A DNA stretch of 64,000 nt, from NCBI GenBank assembly GCA_943914475.1, contig CALUCE010000004.1, forward strand, positions 1-64,000, read 5' to 3'. The translations under genes were made by a program, and so were the position numbers. This DNA comes from an uncultured Anaerococcus sp. (GTDB taxonomy: Bacteria > Bacillota > Clostridia > Tissierellales > Peptoniphilaceae). Positions 7,916-17,427 of the stretch are shown in pieces (position 1 is the first letter of the stretch; each line of letters starts with the position of its first letter). The notes under the pieces are model-generated. The model did not search any database and had not been told where the DNA came from. It saw nothing but the letters and a program-made list of their open reading frames with translations.

Positions 7916-9214
7916 ATGTCAGAAAAAAACGATAAGAAAAAAATGTCCGCTACAAAAAAAATACTTTATTCTATGCTTTTAGGTTTGGTAGTAGGTTTAA
8001 TTTTACACTATGCTTTGCCTGATGGCTATGTTAAACAAACTATTTTGGTAGATGGCCTATTTTATCTACTAGGTCAAGGTTTTGTTAGATTACTACAAAT
8101 GCTAGTTGTACCTTTGGTATTCTTCTCCATCACAACTGGTGTTATGCAAATGAAAGATATTTCTAGGTTTGGTAGGGTTGCAGTAAGAACCTTAGTTTTA
8201 TACCTAATCACAACTGCAGTAGGTATAATATTTGCTTTCCTTATGTCTTACCTATTTAAACAAGGTGTGGGCATGTCACTAAAGGGAATGACTAATCCAG
8301 AAATATCAACCGATGAAGCTCCGACCTTTATCGAAACTATAGTAAATATTATTCCGAAAAACCCAATTGCTTCTCTAGCAAATGGAGAAATGCTACAAAT
8401 CATATTCTGGGCATTCTTAACAGGTATAGTTTGTGGTAAATTCACCAAGGAATTAAAACCAATAGTAGACATAGTAGAGGCTGGTAACAGCTTTATGATG
8501 AAGGTAACAGCCCTTATCATGGGAGTTGCACCTATAGGTGTATTTGCTCTTATAGCTAGGACATTTACAGATGTTGGACTTGGAATTGTAGGACCACTCC
8601 TAAAATTTTTGGGAGCAGTAATAATAGCTATGATACTACTTGTTATAGTAATTTACCTACCTTTGATTATGATAAGTTCAAAATCCAGTCCAAAACAATT
8701 CTTCAAGAAAGTACTACCGGTTTATACCTTTGCTTTCTCATCAGCAAGCTCAAACGCAACCATACCTTTGACCCTATCATCATGCGATGCTCTAGGAGTA
8801 CCACGTGAAATATCATCATTTACAATTCCACTTGGTGCAACAATCAACATGAATGGTACTGCTATCTACCAAGGTTGTGCAGTAATATTTATAGCCAATG
8901 CCTTTGGTATAGAACTAACCATAGCTAACTTGGTAACAGTAGTTCTTACAGCAGTTTTATCATCAATTGGAACAGCAGGTGTACCTGGATCAGGAATGAT
9001 CATGCTATCTATGGTACTTACTTCAGTAGGCCTACCAGTAGAAGGTGTATCTTTGATAATGAGTGTTGAAAGAATTGTAGACATGTTCAGAACAGCACTT
9101 AACGTAACAGGTGACGTTGTTGCTACATTTATTTCAGCCAACCAAGAAAATATGCTTGATAAGGAAAGATACCTATCTGACGAAATTCCTACTATGGAAA
9201 GTATAGAAATATAA
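7916..9214 (+). CDS. Dicarboxylate/amino acid:cation symporter (DAACS family)
   Basis: A 432-residue GltP/GltT-like secondary transporter, expected to bring aspartate or glutamate into the cell with Na+ or H+. The family hairpin and TM7 motif are present (FAFSSASSNATIPLTL, then FTIPLGATINMNGTAIYQG), as is the second hairpin GTAGVPGSGMIMLSMVLTSVGLP. An Arg in the last helix region (VERIVDMFRTALNVTGD) fits acidic amino-acid specificity. It lies between aspartase and the Asp/Glu racemase, so aspartate is the likely substrate. Confidence 0.9.
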   Translation: MSEKNDKKKMSATKKILYSMLLGLVVGLILHYALPDGYVKQTILVDGLFYLLGQGFVRLLQMLVVPLVFFSITTGVMQMKDISRFGRVAVRTLVLYLITTAVGIIFAFLMSYLFKQGVGMSLKGMTNPEISTDEAPTFIETIVNIIPKNPIASLANGEMLQIIFWAFLTGIVCGKFTKELKPIVDIVEAGNSFMMKVTALIMGVAPIGVFALIARTFTDVGLGIVGPLLKFLGAVIIAMILLVIVIYLPLIMISSKSSPKQFFKKVLPVYTFAFSSASSNATIPLTLSSCDALGVPREISSFTIPLGATINMNGTAIYQGCAVIFIANAFGIELTIANLVTVVLTAVLSSIGTAGVPGSGMIMLSMVLTSVGLPVEGVSLIMSVERIVDMFRTALNVTGDVVATFISANQENMLDKERYLSDEIPTMESIEI

Positions 9215-9224
9215 AGGAGCTAGT

Positions 9225-9929
9225 TTGAAAAATTTCTTTGTAATTCTAGGAGGAATGGGAACTCTAGCTACAACAAATTTTTTAAATGATATGAACAAGA
9301 TCTATAGGCCAGAAAGTGATCAGGAATACTTAAATTATTTGGTCTTTAACCATGCAAGCATTCCTGATAGGACTGCCTATATCTTAGATAAGAGTAAAGA
9401 AAACCCATTTGACTACCTAAAAGAAGATATTTTACAAGCAGAAAAACTAAAGCCTGATTTCTTTTTAATAACATGTAATACTGCCCACTACTTCTATGAT
9501 GAACTAGCCCAAATTACAAAAATACCTATTATTAATATGGTAGAATTAGTTAAGAAGGAGCTAGAAAAGCTAGATAAAAATGAAAAAATAGGTTTGTTTG
9601 CGACAGAAGGCACTATCAAATCTGGACTTTATGATGAAGTTGTCAGAAAAAGTGGACTTGAAATAAAGGAAAATTCCAGAGACTTACAGGATAAGATAAA
9701 TGATATCTTATACAAGGATGTAAAAGAAAAGGGTCTTGTTGATTTAGAAAAGTTTCACAAAATCCTAGACCAGTTTAAAAAAGAAGGTGCAAGCCATGTG
9801 ATCTTGGGCTGCACTGAAGCATCCTATATTAATTCTTGTGATAAGGAAGACTCCTATCCGGTGATTGATAGTGAAAAACTGCTTGTAAACGAAACCGTAA
9901 GATATGCTTTAAGTTTAAGAAAAAAATGA
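9225..9929 (+). CDS. Aspartate/glutamate racemase family protein
   Basis: A 234-residue PLP-independent amino-acid racemase. The two catalytic cysteines are visible in LITCNTAHYF (about residue 84) and VILGCTEASY (about residue 192). It starts with TTG behind an AAGGAG site, and the opening KNFFVILGGMGTLATTNFL is typical of aspartate racemases. Inside an aspartase operon it would feed D-aspartate into L-aspartate breakdown, or produce D-aspartate for peptidoglycan cross-links. It overlaps the LysR frame at an ATGA, although the likelier LysR start is 18 bases further on. Confidence 0.88.
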   Translation: MKNFFVILGGMGTLATTNFLNDMNKIYRPESDQEYLNYLVFNHASIPDRTAYILDKSKENPFDYLKEDILQAEKLKPDFFLITCNTAHYFYDELAQITKIPIINMVELVKKELEKLDKNEKIGLFATEGTIKSGLYDEVVRKSGLEIKENSRDLQDKINDILYKDVKEKGLVDLEKFHKILDQFKKEGASHVILGCTEASYINSCDKEDSYPVIDSEKLLVNETVRYALSLRKK

Positions 9930-9943
9930 AAGCAGGAGATCTA

Positions 9944-10861
9944 ATGTCAGCAACAGACTATGAATATATAAATGCTATACTTGAATGCGGCAGTATTACA
10001 GATGCAGCAAAAAAACTTTTTATATCTCAGTCAGCCCTAAGCCAATATATAAAACGTATAGAGCTAAAGCTTGGTATTGAGATATTTGATAGGAGTTTTT
10101 CGCCCATAAAACTTACAGAAGCTGGAAAGATTTACCTTAGATCTTTGACAGATATTATGGCTATAGAGGAAGATACCTTAAAGCAAATCGAAGATCTAAA
10201 CAACCTAAAAAGGGGAGAGGTAATTATAGGTTCTACCGACTACCTATCCTATTCCTTGCTATCTAAGGTTTTAAAAAGATTTAACGAAAAATATCCTGGC
10301 ATAGACATTAGATTATTAGAAGGAAAAACTGCTGACCTAAACCAAGCAGCCCTTGAAGGAAAATGTGATTTTTGCCTGAGTTATGCAGTTGCAGAAAGGC
10401 CAGAACTTACAGATATAAGACTCTACCAGGAGGAGGTATATGTAGCCCTTCCTCTTGACAATCCAGTTGTAAAAAAACTAAATATCTACTACCCACAAAA
10501 AGAAATCCCAATAATAAATGCTAAGTACCTAAAATATAACAATATTATAGGGATGAAAAAGGGACAAAATTTAAGGACCATATTTAGACAATTAAACAGC
10601 TTTACTGAAAACACCCTTACAACCATATTGGAAACAGATTCTATGAGTCTGGCTATGAAGTTTGTATCTGAGGGACTAGGGATTTCCCTGGTTCCATCCG
10701 GTATGGCCATGGACAACAAATTGGAATGTGTTTTTGTTAAGACAAGACCAAAACTTAACAAAAGAACCATAATGATACACTATAACTCAACTAAAAAACT
10801 AAAAAAACCAGCACAAATTCTTATGAAAATGCTTGAGGAATTTGTGGAAGAAAATTTTTAA
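9944..10861 (+). CDS. LysR family transcriptional regulator
   Basis: A regulator of about 305 residues. The N-terminal winged helix-turn-helix reads YEYINAILECGSITDAAKKLFISQSALSQYIKRIELKLGIEIFDRS, followed by a long linker helix and a periplasmic-binding-like effector domain. The ATG at 9944 is chosen because AGGAGA lies seven bases before it and the HTH then begins where expected; a start at 9926 would add six residues. It is co-transcribed inside the operon rather than divergent from it, which is less usual for LysR proteins. It probably senses aspartate, fumarate or malate, by inference from context. Confidence 0.88.
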   Translation: MSATDYEYINAILECGSITDAAKKLFISQSALSQYIKRIELKLGIEIFDRSFSPIKLTEAGKIYLRSLTDIMAIEEDTLKQIEDLNNLKRGEVIIGSTDYLSYSLLSKVLKRFNEKYPGIDIRLLEGKTADLNQAALEGKCDFCLSYAVAERPELTDIRLYQEEVYVALPLDNPVVKKLNIYYPQKEIPIINAKYLKYNNIIGMKKGQNLRTIFRQLNSFTENTLTTILETDSMSLAMKFVSEGLGISLVPSGMAMDNKLECVFVKTRPKLNKRTIMIHYNSTKKLKKPAQILMKMLEEFVEENF

Positions 10862-10873
10862 AGAGGGAGATAA

Positions 10874-12238
10874 ATGAAATACAGACAAGAAAAAGATTCT
10901 ATAGGGATAGTAAATGTTCCAGAAGATGCCTTGTGGGGAGCACAAACCCAAAGATCTTATGAAAACTTCCCCCAAGATGTAGAGCTAATGCCACATTCAC
11001 AAGTTATGGCCCAAGTTTTATTGAAAAAAGCCTGCGCTTTGGCCAATGAAAAAATTGGTAAACTTGATAGTAAAAGAAAAGACTTGATAGTAGAAGCTTG
11101 TGATGAAATCCTGGATGAAAAACATAATAAAGAATTTCCTCTAACAGTTTGGCAAACAGGATCAGGCACCCAAACCAACATGAACGTCAATGAAGTTATA
11201 ACCCACATAGCCAACAAGGCCTGTGGAGAAGACCTCATCCACCCAAATGATCATGTAAATATGGGCCAATCATCAAACGATACCTTCCCTACATCCATGC
11301 ATATAAGTACAGTCATTAACTTAAATGAAAAACTTTATACGGCTGTAGAAAAAATCCTAGACCAATTAAAAACTCTAGAAGAAGAAAATAAGGATTTAAT
11401 TAAAACAGGAAGAACCCACCTACAAGATGCAACACCTTTGACCCTGGGCCAAGAAATATCAGCCTGGAGAGTTATGGTTGAAAGAGATTTCGCCATGATC
11501 AAGGAGGCAGAAAAAGCCCTACATAAACTAGCTATAGGTGGAACAGCTGTAGGAACTGGTATAAACACAGAAGAAGGTTTTGGAGATCTTGTGGCAGAGA
11601 TTTTAAAAGATCTTACATCTTATAACTTTACTTCAGATGAAAATAAATTTTACCAACTAAGCTCAAAATCAGCCCTAGTTTTTGTTCATTCAGCCATAAA
11701 GACTTTGGCAAGTGACTTGTATAAAATAGCATCTGACGTTAGGTTCTTATCTTGTGGACCAAGATGTGGTATAGGAGAGTTAACCATACCATCCAACGAA
11801 CCGGGTTCATCAATCATGCCGGGCAAGGTAAACCCAACCCAAGTAGAATCTATAACCATGGTATGTATCCAAGTTATGGCCAACGATTTTGCCATATCTA
11901 TGGCCAACACCCAAGGTCAAATGCAATTAAATGTATACATGCCTTTGATAATTTATAATATGGACCAATCCATAAACTTGTTAGCTAAGTCTATTATTTG
12001 CTTTACAGAAAAATTATTAAAGGGACTTGTAGCAAACAAGAAAAATATAGATAAGAATTTAAACAATTCTTTGATGTTAGTAACAAGCCTTTCACCTCAT
12101 ATAGGCTATGATAAGGCTTCAGAAATAGCTAAAAACGCCTTTAACAAGCACCTAACCCTAAAAGAATCAACCCTAGAGTTAGGATATCTAACAGAAGAAG
12201 AATTTGATAAATATATGAAACCAGAAGAAATGATATAG
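10874..12238 (+). CDS. fumC: Fumarate hydratase, class II
   Basis: A 454-residue fumarase C that interconverts fumarate and L-malate without an iron-sulfur cluster. Characteristic motifs: TGSGTQTNMNVNEVI, HPNDHVNMGQSSNDTFPTSMHI, TGRTHLQDATPLTLGQE and GSSIMPGKVNPTQVESITMV. It lies 12 bases after the regulator and 10 bases before malic enzyme. It is the second step of the operon pathway, hydrating the fumarate made by AspA. Confidence 0.95.
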   Translation: MKYRQEKDSIGIVNVPEDALWGAQTQRSYENFPQDVELMPHSQVMAQVLLKKACALANEKIGKLDSKRKDLIVEACDEILDEKHNKEFPLTVWQTGSGTQTNMNVNEVITHIANKACGEDLIHPNDHVNMGQSSNDTFPTSMHISTVINLNEKLYTAVEKILDQLKTLEEENKDLIKTGRTHLQDATPLTLGQEISAWRVMVERDFAMIKEAEKALHKLAIGGTAVGTGINTEEGFGDLVAEILKDLTSYNFTSDENKFYQLSSKSALVFVHSAIKTLASDLYKIASDVRFLSCGPRCGIGELTIPSNEPGSSIMPGKVNPTQVESITMVCIQVMANDFAISMANTQGQMQLNVYMPLIIYNMDQSINLLAKSIICFTEKLLKGLVANKKNIDKNLNNSLMLVTSLSPHIGYDKASEIAKNAFNKHLTLKESTLELGYLTEEEFDKYMKPEEMI

Positions 12239-12248
12239 GAGGATAATA

Positions 12249-13430
12249 ATGAAAGACTTATACGAAAAAGCCCTAGAATTACACGAAGAACTACAAGGAA
12301 AAATCTCTACAGAACTAAAGACACCATTAAAGGATAAGGATGATTTATCCTTGGTATACTCTCCAGGAGTAGCAGAACCATGCAGAAAGATAGCAGACAA
12401 TGTAAATGATGCTTACAAATACACTGGAAAAGCTAACACCATAGCTGTAATATCAAACGGTACAGCAGTTTTGGGACTTGGAGATATAGGACCTGAAGCA
12501 GCCCTACCAGTAATGGAAGGAAAGTGCTGCCTATTTAAACAATTTGGTGGAGTAAATGCCATTCCTCTAGTAATTAATACAAAAGATGTGGAAGAAGTTA
12601 TAAACTTTGTAAAACTAGTTTCTCCTGGTTTGGGTGGAGTTAACCTAGAAGATATCAAGGCTCCAGAATGTATAGAAATCGAAAGAAGACTAAAAGAAGA
12701 ACTAGATATACCAGTTTTCCACGATGACCAACACGGTACAGCCATAGTTACCATAGCAGCCCTTATCAACTCCTTAAAATTAATTGATAAGAAATTTGAA
12801 GATTGTAATGTTGTTATATCTGGTGCAGGAGCAGCAGGATCATCAATAATCCGTATGCTACTTGACCTTGGTATTAACAATGTCTATGCCTTTAACTCCA
12901 AAGGTGTATTAAACAAAAAACATAAGGATGAATACACCAACCCACTTTATAAGGAACTTTGTGAGATAACCAACAATGATGGTGAAGATATCACACTAGA
13001 AGATGCTATGAAAAAAGCAGATATCTTTATAGGAGTATCAGTTCCAAACAAGATCAACAAAGAAATGGTTAAGTCTATGAGACGTGACCCAATCATCCTT
13101 GCCATGGCAAATCCAAACCCAGAAATCCCATATGAAGATGCCATAGAAGCAGGAGCTAGAATAGTAGGAACTGGAAGAAGTGACTATCCAAACCAAGTAA
13201 ACAACGTCCTAGCCTTCCCAGGACTCTTTAAAGGAGCTCTAGCAGTTCATTCAAAGAAAATATCAGAATCTATGAAAATAGCTGCAGCTAGGGGTATAGC
13301 TTCCTTGATTTCAGATGATGAATTAAAAGAAGACTATGTAATTCCATCACCATTTGATCCAAGAGTAGCAGATGTAGTAGCAGATGCTGTAGCAAAACAA
13401 GCTAGAGAAGAAGGACTTACCAGAGACTAA
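12249..13430 (+). CDS. NAD(P)-dependent malic enzyme
   Basis: A short-form (393 residues) malic enzyme that decarboxylates L-malate to pyruvate and CO2 while reducing NAD(P). Visible motifs are SLVYSPGVAEPCRKIA with the substrate Tyr, the LGLGDIGPEAALPVMEGK loop, the metal-site VFHDDQHGTAIV, and a Rossmann fold starting VVISGAGAAGSSIIRMLL. It is the last gene of the aspartate operon and is followed by a strong terminator. Cofactor preference cannot be decided from the sequence. Confidence 0.94.
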   Translation: MKDLYEKALELHEELQGKISTELKTPLKDKDDLSLVYSPGVAEPCRKIADNVNDAYKYTGKANTIAVISNGTAVLGLGDIGPEAALPVMEGKCCLFKQFGGVNAIPLVINTKDVEEVINFVKLVSPGLGGVNLEDIKAPECIEIERRLKEELDIPVFHDDQHGTAIVTIAALINSLKLIDKKFEDCNVVISGAGAAGSSIIRMLLDLGINNVYAFNSKGVLNKKHKDEYTNPLYKELCEITNNDGEDITLEDAMKKADIFIGVSVPNKINKEMVKSMRRDPIILAMANPNPEIPYEDAIEAGARIVGTGRSDYPNQVNNVLAFPGLFKGALAVHSKKISESMKIAAARGIASLISDDELKEDYVIPSPFDPRVADVVADAVAKQAREEGLTRD

Positions 13431-13445
13431 TAAAATAAAGATTTA

Positions 13446-13478
13446 AAAAGTTTGGCCCTAAAAAGTCAAACTTTTTTT
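13446..13478. terminator. Terminator after the malic enzyme gene
   Basis: AAAAGTTTG (13446-13454) pairs with CAAACTTTT (13467-13475) around a 12-nt loop, followed by more T. The A-rich left arm lets it also serve the convergent minus-strand GNAT gene. Confidence 0.85.
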
Positions 13479-13481
13479 ATC

Positions 13482-13919
13482 TTAATAGTCTAAGCTTAAG
13501 CGCATAAAGACATAGCCATCTTCTATAGTTTTAGATTTTTCAAATCCAAGATTTTGCCAAAATTTTTGTCCCCTTTTATTTTCTAAATCCACTGGAAGTG
13601 ATATGTTTTTGGCTTGGTAATTTTTGTCTAAGTAATTTATAAGAAATAGGGCGGCTTCTTCTCCATAACCCTTATTTCTAAACTTGGGATCTATTAAAAA
13701 ATTTATTATTTGATACTGATCTTTTTCTGTATATAAAGAAGTAAATCCAATAAGTTTATGGTCTTTGTATATAGCAAAGGGTCTGGTATTTTTATAGTAA
13801 AGCCAAGCTTCTGCTAGGGAATAGACTACTGGGTCTACAAAGCTTTCCTTGGCTACATCAGTTTTTATATTTATGCAAGCAGCAAAATTATCTTGGTCTA
13901 TTTTTCTTAATTCAATCAT
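13482..13919 (-). CDS. GNAT family N-acetyltransferase (diamine acetyltransferase-like)
   Basis: A 145-residue GNAT protein. The acetyl-CoA loop is visible in FLIDPKFRNKGYGEEAALFLINYL, with the C-terminal ENKRGQKFWQNLGFEKSKTIEDGYVFMRLSL typical of the SpeG/BltD-like group. The ATG at 13919 is preferred over one 25 codons upstream because an AAAGGGG site precedes it and the extra residues do not resemble the family. The substrate is unknown; polyamines are possible by similarity of type only. Confidence 0.8.
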   Translation of the reverse strand: MIELRKIDQDNFAACINIKTDVAKESFVDPVVYSLAEAWLYYKNTRPFAIYKDHKLIGFTSLYTEKDQYQIINFLIDPKFRNKGYGEEAALFLINYLDKNYQAKNISLPVDLENKRGQKFWQNLGFEKSKTIEDGYVFMRLSLDY

Positions 13920-14102
13920 AATATCCCCTTTATTCTTTGTATTTACTATACATATAGGCTGGATTTTTTCTACAATACTATAAATAATAGTCAAATTAAA
14001 AGTATTACTTTAAAAAAGAAGTAAATTACATAAAATTTGTATTTTATTTTATATAAAAAAGGGTATAAAAATATCAAGTAAAGTATTAGTTAGGAGATAT
14101 GT

Positions 14103-14537
14103 ATGTATTTTGAAGATTATTATGTAGGCCAAGTTTTTGAAGATATGGAACCTATGGTCTATACAAAAGAAGAACTTATTCACGCGGGAAAATCTTGGGA
14201 TCCTAGAGATATCCATATCTATGAAGACAACCAATATTTCGATACAATAATATCACCGGGATTTTATTCTATTATGACTTGTTGGGGCCAATGGGTCAAA
14301 ACCAAAATAGATGATGATGGACTTATAGTAGGATTTGGGATTAAGGATGCAAAATGGATAAAACCGATGTTTGCTGATACCAAATACACTATAAAAATTG
14401 AGGTTGTAGGTAAAAAGGTTAGAAAAGAAGGCAGAAATGGACTTGTAGACTATAAGATGACCGTTACAAACCCAGATGGGGAAGTGTGCCTGGAATGTAC
14501 ACCAGTGGGACTTGTAAAATATAAGAATTCAAAATAA
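14103..14537 (+). CDS. MaoC-like hot-dog domain dehydratase
   Basis: A 144-residue single hot-dog-fold protein. MaoC features include the opening YFEDYYVGQVFEDME, the acid/histidine motif AGKSWDPRDIHIYEDNQYFDTIISPGFYS, and the closing TNPDGEVCLECTPVGLVK. Members hydrate enoyl-CoA esters or act as small thioesterase-like proteins. No fatty-acid genes are adjacent, so the role here is open. It has its own AGGAGA site and is closed by a strong terminator, suggesting a single-gene unit. Confidence 0.85.
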   Translation: MYFEDYYVGQVFEDMEPMVYTKEELIHAGKSWDPRDIHIYEDNQYFDTIISPGFYSIMTCWGQWVKTKIDDDGLIVGFGIKDAKWIKPMFADTKYTIKIEVVGKKVRKEGRNGLVDYKMTVTNPDGEVCLECTPVGLVKYKNSK

Positions 14538-14546
14538 TAAAATAAG

Positions 14547-14582
14547 GCTCTTGCAAAGTAAATTTTTCTGCAAGAGCTTTTT
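14547..14582. terminator. Terminator after the MaoC gene
   Basis: GCTCTTGCA (14547-14555) and TGCAAGAGC (14569-14577) form a perfect 9-bp stem followed by five T. It lies between convergent genes. Confidence 0.88.
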
Positions 14583-14601
14583 AAGTGCTTAAAATTTCTT
14601 A

Positions 14602-15822
14602 TTATTTAAAATACCTTTCCCTAAATTCTGATGGGTTCATATCCAAGAGTTTTTTGAAGTTTCTAAGGAAGGTTTTTGTAGAATTATAGCCAACTAGACT
14701 TGCTATATCAGCTATTTGTAGGTCTGTTTCTGTAAGCAAATCACAGGCCTTGTAAATTCTTATTTGATTTAGAAAATCATTGAAACTTTTTTCCACATAA
14801 TAAGTCAACATATTGTTTATGTTGTTTGGATAGAGATTAAAAATCTCGGAAACACTTGTTATATCGATATCTTCCTCATAGTTATCATAGATATAGTTAA
14901 TTATTTTTAAGGCATCATATTCTAATTTTATGTTCATAACCGAATCTTTTGGAACAACAGAATCCTTAAATTCTTTTATACCTATCTTGTATTTTTCTTG
15001 GAATTTTTTTGATAGCATACTTGGATCTGAGTAATTTAGGGTGTAGGCTATATCCTTTGCTGTAAGATTGGTGTTTGAAAATAAAAATCTTGCCTTAAAT
15101 AATTTCATCTCCTGCAACAATTCATAAAAGCCCAAACCAGTCAGCTTGGTTATATACCTAGATATGGAGCTTTCGCTCATATAAAATACCTTGGACATGA
15201 CCTTTAGAGTTATATCCTTGGAGCTATTTATAAACATATACATAAATATCATATCTGGTGATGGCTTGTTGGTAGTATCGGTCTCGCCATTGGTATTTCT
15301 TAAATATAGGGCCAAAAGCTCTGTAAGCAGTGATATACCATATATCTTGGTAAAGGCCCCCTGGTCCTTTTGGCGACCAAAAGAGTATATACCAAACTCT
15401 TCTCTTATATTTTCAAATATTTGCTTGATTTTTTTTAGGTCAGACGGAGGTAGAGCAACCGTATTGTTATTATAAAGGGCATTTATTATCATTATTTCCT
15501 TGTTATCCAGGTTAAAGTCCTTTTTCATATATAGGTTAACAAGGTTAAAGTTGTATACTAAAAGGTAGTAAACAAGCTCTTCTTCCACTTCAACAATTTC
15601 AGATATTTGCCAAGGAGCTATCTGGATGACGGTATCGGGTTCTAGGTCGTATATTTTGTTATTGATATTTATTTTTCCCTTACCTTCAAGTACATATAAA
15701 AACCTTGAGTATTTATGGAGCAGGGGCTCTGTAGCTTTTGAGTCAGATTGAACATCAAAAACAAAGACATAATTGTCATCGATAAATTCTTGAAATTGTT
15801 CTTGTATCTTAACTTTCTTCAT
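14602..15822 (-). CDS. AraC-type regulator with two helix-turn-helix units
   Basis: A 406-residue protein. Residues about 20-110 look like a cupin sensing domain (HKYSRFLYVLEGKGKININNKIYDLEPDTVIQIAPWQ). Residues about 195-290 form one AraC-like HTH pair (SSKDITLKVMSKVFYMSESSISRYITKLTG, then LTAKDIAYTLNYSDPSMLSKKFQEKYKIGIKEF). Residues about 312-406 form a second, complete AraC HTH (IDITSVSEIFNLYPNNINNML, then LQIADIASLVGYNSTKTFLRNFKKLLDMNPSEFRERY). Two AraC DNA-binding domains in one chain are unusual. It is divergent from arcA across a 358-base regulatory region, so it probably controls the arginine genes; the effector is unknown. Confidence 0.85.
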   Translation of the reverse strand: MKKVKIQEQFQEFIDDNYVFVFDVQSDSKATEPLLHKYSRFLYVLEGKGKININNKIYDLEPDTVIQIAPWQISEIVEVEEELVYYLLVYNFNLVNLYMKKDFNLDNKEIMIINALYNNNTVALPPSDLKKIKQIFENIREEFGIYSFGRQKDQGAFTKIYGISLLTELLALYLRNTNGETDTTNKPSPDMIFMYMFINSSKDITLKVMSKVFYMSESSISRYITKLTGLGFYELLQEMKLFKARFLFSNTNLTAKDIAYTLNYSDPSMLSKKFQEKYKIGIKEFKDSVVPKDSVMNIKLEYDALKIINYIYDNYEEDIDITSVSEIFNLYPNNINNMLTYYVEKSFNDFLNQIRIYKACDLLTETDLQIADIASLVGYNSTKTFLRNFKKLLDMNPSEFRERYFK

Positions 15823-16078
15823 CTTCTTCTATCTCCCAGAATAATTAATTCATAGGCTTAGCCAACATATACCTGTAAGGCTTGCATATTTATCAATTTT
15901 TTTAATTATATTAAGATTTTAAAGCCAATAAAATCACCTATAAAAGTATACTTGGCTAGTAAACTTAGCTAAACTTAGGCTCAACTAAAGAGTGTCAAAA
16001 ATATAACTAATATAATTATTATACCATATATTTTCACAGTCTATAAAATAATTTTCTTTATTAAGGATAGCTATAATT

Positions 16079-16132
16079 TTTTGTGAAATCATTTACACAA
16101 GAGTTCACAAAATCTATTTAAAATGTTATAAT
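16079..16132 (+). promoter_or_regulatory. arcA promoter with overlapping inverted-repeat operator
   Basis: The -35 box TTCACA (16104-16109), a 17-nt spacer and an extended -10 TGTTATAAT (16124-16132) form a strong promoter. A perfect 9-bp inverted repeat TTTTGTGAA (16079-16087) / TTCACAAAA (16104-16112) overlaps the -35 box. Within it lies a 20-bp near-palindrome TTGTGAAATCATTTACACAA (16081-16100). The core TGAAATCATTTAC (16084-16096) recurs upstream of argF at 17790-17802. The binder could be the divergent AraC protein, an ArgR or a Crp/Fnr-type ArcR; the sequence alone does not decide. Confidence 0.7.
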
Positions 16133-16180
16133 AAAAGCATATTATAAAAATGTGTAAACTCAGGAAAGGAAAATGTTGTT

Positions 16181-17416
16181 ATGAATAAGGAAAAGGTCTT
16201 GAATGTTTACTCTGAAATAGGCAAACTTAAGACAGTGTTGTTACACAGACCAGGAAAGGAAATCGAAAACCTAACACCTGATACTTTGGATAGGTTACTT
16301 TTTGATGATATTCCTTTTCTTGATATTGCTATAGAAGAGCATGATGCTTTTGCAAAAATCTTAAAAGATAATGGTGTAGAAGTTCTTTACCTGGAAGAAC
16401 TTGCTGCAGAAGCTATCACTTCTGATGAGATAAAAAAAGAGTTTGTAAATGAATATGTTGAGGAGTCAAATATTTATTCACCAACCAAGAGAAATCTTGT
16501 CAAAGATTTACTAATGGGCATGGATGATAATTTTGAAATGGTATTAAAGATGATAGAAGGGATTAAAAAGTCTGAACTTACCAACTACAAAAAAACCAGC
16601 CTTAGCGACATGGTAGAATCAGAAAATCCATTTATAGTTGATGCTATGCCAAACCTATACTTCACCAGAGATCCGGCAGCCTTTGTAGGCCATGGAGTTT
16701 GCCTTAACAAGATGAGAAACTTCACCAGGCAAAGAGAAACCATATTTATGAAGTACATACTAAAATACCATCCTAGGTTTAAGGATGCTGACCTACCTAA
16801 GTGGTATGATAGGGATTACTTTACAGCCATAGAAGGAGGAGATGTACTTGTCCTTACTAAAAATGTTTTGGCTGTGGGAATATCTGAAAGAACAGATGCA
16901 GAATCTATAGAAAATCTTGCTGAAAAAATTTTTGAAAAACATGAATCCTTCAATAAAATTCTTGCTCTACAAATACCAAACAAAAGAGCCTTCATGCACC
17001 TTGATACAGTATTTACCATGGTTGACTACGATAAGTTTACCATCCATCCAGAAATTGAAGGACCACTAACAGTTTATTCATTAACTAAGGGCGAGGTAGG
17101 AAAAATCAATATCCAAAAAGAAACCAAGGAGCTTGATGACCTATTGGCAGAAGCCTTGGGAGTAGAAAAAGTAACCCTTATCCGCTGTGGTGGAGATGAT
17201 CCAGTAGCAGGAGCTAGGGAGCAATGGAATGATGGAGCAAATACCTTGGCTATAGCTCCAGGAGAAGTTATAGTTTACTCTAGAAATAAGGTTACCAACA
17301 AACTTTTAGAAGAAAATGGAGTAAAGCTTCATATAATGCCATCAAGTGAATTATCCAGAGGTAGGGGTGGCCCTAGATGTATGTCCATGCCACTTTGGAG
17401 AGAAGATATAAAATAA
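16181..17416 (+). CDS. arcA: Arginine deiminase
   Basis: A 411-residue cytoplasmic enzyme that hydrolyses L-arginine to L-citrulline and ammonia, the first step of the arginine deiminase pathway. Visible residues include the VDAMPNLYFTRDPAAFVG motif (catalytic Asp), AIEGGDVLVL, the HLDTVFTMVD histidine-aspartate pair and nucleophile Cys400 in RGRGGPRCMSMPL near the C-terminus. Length is normal. It has its own promoter and is followed by a terminator-like hairpin and a 472-base gap before argF, so it is a separate transcription unit of the same regulon. Confidence 0.97.
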   Translation: MNKEKVLNVYSEIGKLKTVLLHRPGKEIENLTPDTLDRLLFDDIPFLDIAIEEHDAFAKILKDNGVEVLYLEELAAEAITSDEIKKEFVNEYVEESNIYSPTKRNLVKDLLMGMDDNFEMVLKMIEGIKKSELTNYKKTSLSDMVESENPFIVDAMPNLYFTRDPAAFVGHGVCLNKMRNFTRQRETIFMKYILKYHPRFKDADLPKWYDRDYFTAIEGGDVLVLTKNVLAVGISERTDAESIENLAEKIFEKHESFNKILALQIPNKRAFMHLDTVFTMVDYDKFTIHPEIEGPLTVYSLTKGEVGKINIQKETKELDDLLAEALGVEKVTLIRCGGDDPVAGAREQWNDGANTLAIAPGEVIVYSRNKVTNKLLEENGVKLHIMPSSELSRGRGGPRCMSMPLWREDIK

Positions 17417-17427
17417 AAAAAGTTAAG

